In this document: positions 57,957-64,000 of the stretch, one piece after another
How the letters are laid out: the number at the start of each line of letters is the position of its first letter
Position numbering within the stretch: position 1 is the stretch's first letter
Source: Buxus sempervirens
Lineage: Eukaryota; Streptophyta; Magnoliopsida; Buxales; Buxaceae
Reading direction: 5' to 3'
Length of the DNA: 64,000 bases
Assembly: GCA_947561395.2 (NCBI GenBank)
Contig: OX387190.1
Span: 10,100,858 to 10,164,857, forward strand
Made by a program: the position numbers and the translations under genes
Notes under the pieces: model-generated
The model's input: the letters and a program-made list of their open reading frames with translations, nothing else
Database searches by the model: none
Told to the model about the DNA's origin: nothing

Positions 57957-60792
57957 TGTAAGACCCCGAATTTTTGGATAATAATTAAGGCATAAATAAA
58001 TAAAAGAAAATAGGGGTAAGAATAAAGTGGAAATAAAAGAGTGGAAATTTAGAGGACTAATAATTTAAATAAATAATAATTTTTAAATAAAAGAGAATTT
58101 TCGAAGGAAATCAATCTAGGAGAATAAAAGGGTATTTTAGTTAATTCCAAAAAGGGCAAATAGATGAATTAAATCATTAAATAATTAATAGAATTGGAAA
58201 ATAGAAGATTAAAATTTATTGGGTTAGGTTTGAAGTTAAATAGTAACAATTATAGCATAAAATAATGGAAAAAGGGCAATTGGGTAATTATAATTAATTA
58301 GTGGCTTAATTTGGAAAAAAATGATTAAACAGGGTGTTTAGGTAATATTAAGAAATACGTATTTAATTATGGACGAAAATTTCATTAAAAGAATAAGTTT
58401 ATTTTGTAAGGGATTTAAGAGGCAAGGTACTAAAAAGAGAATTAGAAGAAGGGGAGAGAGAGAGCATTAATTAGAAAATTTCTAAGTCCTAATTGGACTC
58501 CTAATAGGTCAGTCTATTTAAGCAAGTCATTAGAGAAGGTTTAGTGTTTCTTCTATTCAAATTATATAGAGGAAAAGGAGGAGAAAAAGGTAGCTCCCAC
58601 GTTTGAGAAGTAGAGAAAGAGAGAGAAAGAGGAAAATAGAAAGATTACAAGAGAGAGGAGCTGTTGTAGAAACCTCCGACCAGCAACCATCAAAGTTATA
58701 TCGGGTGAGATTCAACCGTCGGATCAACCTCAAATTTGAAGGTTTTGTTTACGATTGGTAGGGCTACAATCTGAACGGTGGGGATCTTGTTTGGAGAACC
58801 CTAAGTCGGTGCGAAAATAACAGAAACTTGGATTCAATAGAAGATAGATTCTTGCGTGTTAAAGCAAGTAGCAATCACTTGAAACTGGAGGACCTGCATC
58901 TTATCTGTGTTTTTTATTGGTTTCTAATTGATTTGATTAGACGAAAATATGCTTCATGAGTGCATTTATTTTTCCTCGATAGGTTTCCATGTTTTCGAAA
59001 GAAAAGTATGAAAGTGTTAATGAATATATGTTTGATCTTTGTAGATGACCATAAACTTGCAGTTAATTGATACAAATAGGTTCAGAGGGTTGTAGGTGTG
59101 ATTTAGGTTAATATGAAAGAAATTTAGGAAAATTAAAACCAAATAAATAACCCAAAAATCAAAAAATTGGAAAATCTGGGAATTCTGCTGGAAATTGTAT
59201 GGGCACTCAACAGGTCGCTCAAGCGACCATGTCTAGTGCCCACTGTCAGAACTTATAATTTGGGATTTTTAGGCATAAATTAATGCATAATAATTATCCC
59301 AGTAATTTAATTATTGTAACACCTGTATATGGATTAATTTGAGGTGTAGGAACAGACGAAATTTAATTTGGAATTAAGACTAATAAATTGGAATGATGAA
59401 TGTAAATTGGTGTCTTAAAGGGCAAGGTTGTGGAAATAGTGGATTAGATCTAGATAAACATAAATTTGGGTATTAAAATCGACTCGTAAGCTTCAATTTG
59501 GGTCTGTGTGAACTGCTGGAATTGAAAGATAACAAAAATTACAAAAGGTAATACCTTAGGTTTTAAACACAGAAATTGGGCATTAATAGGTAATTTAATT
59601 AAAGAAGTTTTAATCAAGACTTAGGAACCTTATTATTAATTATGAATGTGAAATACAACTTATTGAAAACTTAATAATCATGATTCACGTACAATAACAT
59701 TTATGGAATTTGATTTGGAGATTTTATTCGTGGTTTTGATGGTGTTTTCTCAAAGCAATTGATTTCGGGTTAAAAAATTGAAACATGTATAATACTTGAA
59801 AATGACATATGATAATTGATTTTGAATTACTATAATTGAGATCATGGGTTATGGAAATATGCACATGGAATGAAAAATAAATTGTAAACAGGTTAAGTTA
59901 TTATATGTGTGAGTTGTGTCTAGCGAGCATAGCTATATATGGATCCATAGGCTTAGCTAGATAGTGGAGGGGTATTTCCTTTAGGTTGATTACTCTGAAT
60001 TTGTGCTCGTGCTTTCTTTGAAAGTTAGCTTGCATTGGGGGGTCTTCATGTTAATAGGGTCTCATTTCAGATACCAGTTGCTGGTGAGTACCTTGTATGT
60101 GCGGATTCGCGGCCATCCCCATGTTCAGATTCAGGGGCTACATCTTGGGATGTATATGCCGAATTCCGTATTTTAGATTCCAGTTGATGGTACGTGAGTT
60201 TTGTACACAATAAGTCGATGTCTTGGTCTCATGTCTCAGTTTTCATACGGGTTTGAGGATTTTTACTAGCTTCGTTCATAAGTCGCATGGTGGCGTAATG
60301 AATGAAAAGTATCTGTTCAAAAACTTATCTTGCTTCATGAGTCCTGTGATGTCACATGTAGTGTTTTGTGTATATGTTATCATTTATGTTGAAATTGTTT
60401 ACATGGACTTGAATTATTGCTTTTGCTTAGATTTATTTTTATACCTCATGTCTATTTCATAAAACAGACTGTTCAATTGCATGTACCTTGCTACTTGTTG
60501 AGATTTATATTTCACTCCGATTTTCCCCTATTTTTCAGGTATCCTTGGAGAGATCGTTAAGTTTGGGGTAGTGTACTCATGGGTAGAATTGTGGTTATGA
60601 CCATAAAACAAATTCAGAATAAAGAGATTCTTATTGTAAATTAATTTGATAAATTGAATTCAATATGATATGCTTCCAATTGTACTTTGATATAATTAAA
60701 AGTTTTAAATTCATCTAAAATTTTAGTTTGTTCTAACCCAATTTTTACTAACATTCTGGGGCTGGTTGTCAAACCGAATCCGGGGCGTTACT
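57957..60792 (+). mobile_element. Shorter relative of the long LTR family, copy 5 (2836 bp)
   Basis: It starts TGTAAGACCCCGAATTTTTGG and ends CCGGGGCGTTACT (last base changed from A), flanked by the 5-bp duplication attca (57952-57956 and 60793-60797). A TATA-like CTATTTAAG is at about 58513-58521, followed by a GAGA-rich leader. Near 60480-60540 there is a CTTGCTACTTGTTGAGAT...TTTTTCAG tract that parallels the region before the short frame in the other copies, but the peptide itself is not conserved. The GGTACC satellite is absent. No proteins are encoded. Confidence 0.78.
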
Positions 60793-60797
60793 ATTCA

Positions 60798-62172
60798 TCA
60801 TGAAAAATGCTTAAGTCCACATTAGACCATTTACAGTTGTACAGATTTTTTGTACCATATTTTCAATATCTTTTAGACATGTTCAGAACAGATATTTTAA
60901 CAAGGAAAATCTTTTTATCATGTAGAAAAAGTGTTTGGGCTAAAACTCATAAAATATGCTCAGGTTCACATTTTATGCATCTGGGTCGATCAACTTGACC
61001 CGTTCCGACCTAGTAGGGCAGTTTATAGTCTTGGTATTGACTAAACCCTTATAGGGACCTGAACCCGCCCCATTGCCATCCCTAGGCCCAACTGCAAAAG
61101 CATAAAAAATTTATTTCATTTTCCTTTTGATTTTATCTATAAACAGTCAAACAATAGAAAATGATTTCTAAAAAATTTTCTTCTTCGTTTTTTCTGGCAA
61201 ACCAAATAGAAGAAAATTACATAATTTCCTTTCCTTTCTCTTCTTGTGTATTCTTTTTAAGATATCATTTCTTTTCTCCTCAAATCCAAGGCTTAAAGTA
61301 GTTTAAGCTTTTATCGAGTATAGATAGCAATATAGATATAGAATTGTGAAAGAATAAAATGTTGAAGTATCTAATTCATTATAATTATTGAAATTATGTA
61401 CGCTTTTAATGAAAAGTTGGGGAAAAAACTTAGATGTAACCAAACAAGTCTGGCCGTTTTTATTTATTAGAAATTATATATTAAATAAAATCTACTATTA
61501 AAAAAATAATTTGAATACCAAAACTTTTCATACCATTTTTTAGTTTTTCTAACGTTTGATAACATTTATTTAAAATAAATGATTTTAAAAATCAGTAGAA
61601 ATTTGTTTGATAAATCTAATAATAATGATTTAAAAGCTATTTAAGATTGTGGTAATGATATTAGCATTGGGTGCTATAGTAGTGCCTATTATTAATGAAA
61701 GTGATAATTGTGGTAGTGGTTGTGATGGTGGTGGTGGCGACAATATTGTGTTGGCAAGGTGATTATGATAGTGATTGTGTTGGTTGTGGTGGTCGTTTTC
61801 AGCGATTTAGTGAACAGTCTATGCCTGCCCATACATTTTATATTTGTAAAGTTAATCCACAAATATTAAATAGCTATTAGAGAATAATAGGGTAAATAGT
61901 TTTTCTTGTTTAGATAGATTTCATAACCATAATTCCTGGATTTATATTGACTGATTGCAACAATCAAGCTATGCTAATTCTTTTTAAGGAGAATGCTCTA
62001 ACAAAGAGAGCGCAATTCGATATTTAAATTTGATAAAGTATCAAAGCAGGAGGTCTTGTGTTCAACTCCTGAGGGTGAGTTTGCTTTGGCATTTTTGTGT
62101 GTCTAAGGTGTATGTACCCTGGGTTTGTCCTCCCCATGTATGTTTTCGTATGAAGTCACATGTTTAGGAGAG
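60798..62172. other. Non-coding DNA, decayed repeats
   Basis: A G/T-rich trinucleotide-like stretch lies at 61690-61800. At 62037 'gtatcaaagcaggaggtc' resembles a copia/TRIM primer site and is followed by the same internal words as the 41-kb TRIM array ('gtttgtcctccccatgtatg'). A TRIM unit therefore probably precedes the LTR at 62173. Confidence 0.45.
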
Positions 62173-62261
62173 TGTTGAGGTATCGTGTTTGGGCCATTTG
62201 ATATACATATTTACACCTTCACTTATCAGCTTAAGCTTTTAGGTGCAATGGTTCTTTAACA
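62173..62261 (+). mobile_element. 89-bp copia/TRIM-type LTR
   Basis: TGTTGAGGTATCG to GGTTCTTTAACA, with TG...CA ends, a purine run (aggagag) just before and a primer-site match just after. It is closely similar to the LTRs of the TRIM array at 41163-41805. Confidence 0.65.
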
Positions 62262-62273
62262 TAGTATCAAAGT
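62262..62273 (+). other. Primer binding site, tRNA-iMet type (degenerate)
   Basis: TAGTATCAAAGT compares with TGGTATCAGAGC, the usual plant copia primer site, immediately after the LTR end. Confidence 0.55.
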
Positions 62274-62544
62274 TAAGTTTCAGTACTACTATTATCTCTA
62301 TATCAAAAAGAATTTCTAATGAGGTTCTAGTCTTGAATTCTTGATATGTGATGTGGTGATTTTCGTGGTTCTCCCTTGGGATTTTTTTGTGCGATTTTGT
62401 CTCTATTCTGACGGTTTTAGTTGTGGTAATTTTTTAAGTTCATTCTTGGACTTTTTGGTGAGTTTTTATCATACTCTTGCGTTGTGGATTTTGTTTCTAT
62501 TGGTTTTCGATTCTATGATCTCTTGATTCTGTTAGTATCATCAT

Positions 62545-63431
62545 GTCGGTCAAAAAATCTAAGAATTTGTGTGACAATTTCATGGGTTAGAACTATGCTT
62601 GGGAATTTCAATTCCAATTGTTTCTCAAGGGCAAAGATTCATGGGGCCACATACGGTTCTAAGGTAGTTCCTAATGAACCTGATAAGCTTGCCTGATGGA
62701 AGGTGATGGATGCTCGAACTATGAGTTGGTTTTTGTGTTCGGTTGAGCCTCGTTGCAGCTAAGGAAGTATGGAAAGACTTAAAAAGAGTATATAATCATG
62801 AAAACAATGCAAGACGATGTCAATTGGAGTTAGAAATTGCCACTAATGCTCAGGGAAGCCATTCAATTTAGGATTATTACTCAATTATTGATGAAGCTAC
62901 ATCCTGATTTTGAGACTATTAGGTCATATTTGATGAGTCGTGATCCACCTCCATCTCTAGATCTTTGTTTGGGGAAATCAAAGACCAATCAATCAGGCTG
63001 CCATGGAACAATAGAAACTACTGATAACTCGTTTAATGTAGCCTAAGGCAAATCAAATGGCCAAGACATGCATACTGTGCAGTGTTACAGTTGCAAGGAA
63101 TATGAACAAATTGATGCCAATTATCAAAGGAAATCCTGCAACTACTATCAAAAGCTTAGTCACATTATGGCGACATGCTCCATTCGTCCACAAAATCATC
63201 ACACAGGTGCCTATCGTGCCTTGGTTTCTTCCACTCCTGTGATAGAACAGCCTACCTTTTCAATTGTTCCATGCATCCATGTCTTCTTCAGATGCTTCTA
63301 GTGTATTCACTTTCGAGATAGTGCAGTAAATGATTGTCTCTGTTTTTTTAGTCATAGATCTTCAAGGTAACCATACTACTTCATCTCAATCTTGGTTTGT
63401 TGATCTGAAGCTTCTAATCACAAGTCTAGGT
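62545..63431 (+). pseudogene. Ty1/copia gag-protease remnant
   Basis: Scattered frames keep the order of a plant copia gag. WEFQFQLFLKGKDSWGH is near 62610. LHPDFETIRSYLMSRDPPPS, then LDLCLG (UBN2-type gag), is near 62900. A zinc-knuckle-like stretch (CYSCKEY, CNYYQKLSHIMATC) spans 63080-63190. A protease active-site-like block near 63390-63420 is broken by an indel. Many stops and frameshifts are present. The copy is cut at 63432 by the long LTR insertion, and integrase and reverse transcriptase are not in the window. The LTR, primer site and gag distances fit one element starting at 62173. Confidence 0.75.
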
Positions 63432-64000
63432 TGTAGAGCCCCAAAACCGGGTCTACCCATACAGGATACCAACCTGTCCCTGAGCTCTACTTATGGGCCC
63501 AATAGAACTAAATTGATACAATGAAGGGCAATTACAATGTAATCATTAGAGTGCATAATAGCGTAAGAAGCATGGACTAAAAGTTTTCATTTGACAAAAG
63601 GTCACCTGTATAATAATCTCCAAAAATATGATATTTGTATGTATACAAAAGACAACTAAGTGCTCACAATCTCTCTCTTATATGAACAAATATATACAAA
63701 AGTCATAGTCCAAAAGTAAGCTTCCAAATGTATAAGACCAAAAAGAATCATTTACATATCCTATTTATAGTTCCCAAAACTAAATACAACACCATAAGAA
63801 GAACCGTATTATGGGTGGTAGTAATCCTTGGGTTTATACTCAAGCTCACCTTCAATCTCTGCCCCAGTACGAGGCTCACCAAGAGGATTTGAAAGCAAAA
63901 CAGGTAAAACAAAACTTGCATGAGACGAAAGTCCCAGTAAGCAGCAAACATGCATAACTAGAAGCAATTTATGCAATTTTGCAACGACATGACAACATTC
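63432..64000 (-). mobile_element. Long LTR family, copy 4 (3' end only, runs off window)
   Basis: On the minus strand the end reads ACCCGGTTTTGGGGCTCTACA at 63432. The DNA inward matches copies 2 and 3: GTTCTATTGGGCCCATAAGT, the 'cttcttacgctattatgcac' region, the short-frame counterpart at 63809-63888 and GCATGTTTGCTGCTTACTGG. The 5-bp candidate duplication on this side is taggt (63427-63431). The other end lies beyond 64000. Confidence 0.75.
63809..63888 (-). pseudogene. Copy 4 of the conserved LTR short frame
   Basis: It reads NPLGEPRTGAEIEGELEY, then KPKDYYHP and TAA. Upstream, the MFAAYWDF start is present, but a one-base deletion breaks the frame between them. Only the C-terminal part keeps the shared frame. 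Confidence 0.5.

Overview
The window is nuclear DNA from a flowering plant, almost certainly a eudicot. The evidence is AT-rich DNA with spliced genes, an intact TRM61 gene with plant-style introns, fragments of plant-specific families (auxin response factor, KH-domain RNA-binding protein, Myb/SANT-like protein), a plastid psaJ copy, and plant transposon classes (Cassandra, CACTA, hAT, Tourist-like MITE, copia, LINE, very long LTRs). I do not try to name the species.

Layout. 1-385 is plastid-derived DNA (psaJ and its downstream spacer). About 386-6165 holds two LTR-like segments with TATA boxes separated by a leader-like stretch. 7946-13093 (minus) is the one convincing intact host gene, TRM61, the catalytic subunit of the tRNA m1A58 methyltransferase. 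It has three coding exons giving 310 residues, and a dead LINE sits in its second coding intron. 14216-18265 is the first of five copies of a long LTR-like element whose ends read TGTAA(A/G)ACCCC...GGGGYGYTACA with small changes. Four copies are complete and each has its own 5-bp target duplication. 18266-24912 is mostly featureless intergenic DNA with CA-rich arrays.

24921-40563 is a nested structure. A hAT transposon has CAAGGTTT ends and a perfect 8-bp duplication (gtcctaaa). It was hit by a 5.6-kb CACTA element that carries several exons and introns of an auxin response factor gene, and again by a long solo LTR (duplication gcttt). That LTR itself received a Cassandra LTR with its 5S-rRNA-like promoter almost exactly at its tip.

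40572-51790 is decayed repeat territory: a tandem TRIM array with tRNA-iMet-type primer sites, minisatellites, an LTR-like piece and a Tourist-like MITE flanked by TAA. 51791-55797 is the clearest long solo LTR (duplication gcagg). 55803-57951 is a small island with a Myb/SANT-like gene remnant and a KH-domain exon remnant. 57957-60792 is a shorter relative of the long LTR. 62173-63431 is a dead copia element with an 89-bp LTR, cut by a further long LTR copy that runs off the window at 64000.

The most unusual observation is that four of the long LTR copies contain the same short reading frame ending in a Tyr/Asp/Pro-rich tail. It is open from an ATG in two copies, and between two of the copies the changes fall mostly at third codon positions. 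It may be a microprotein or a terminal exon carried within an LTR.
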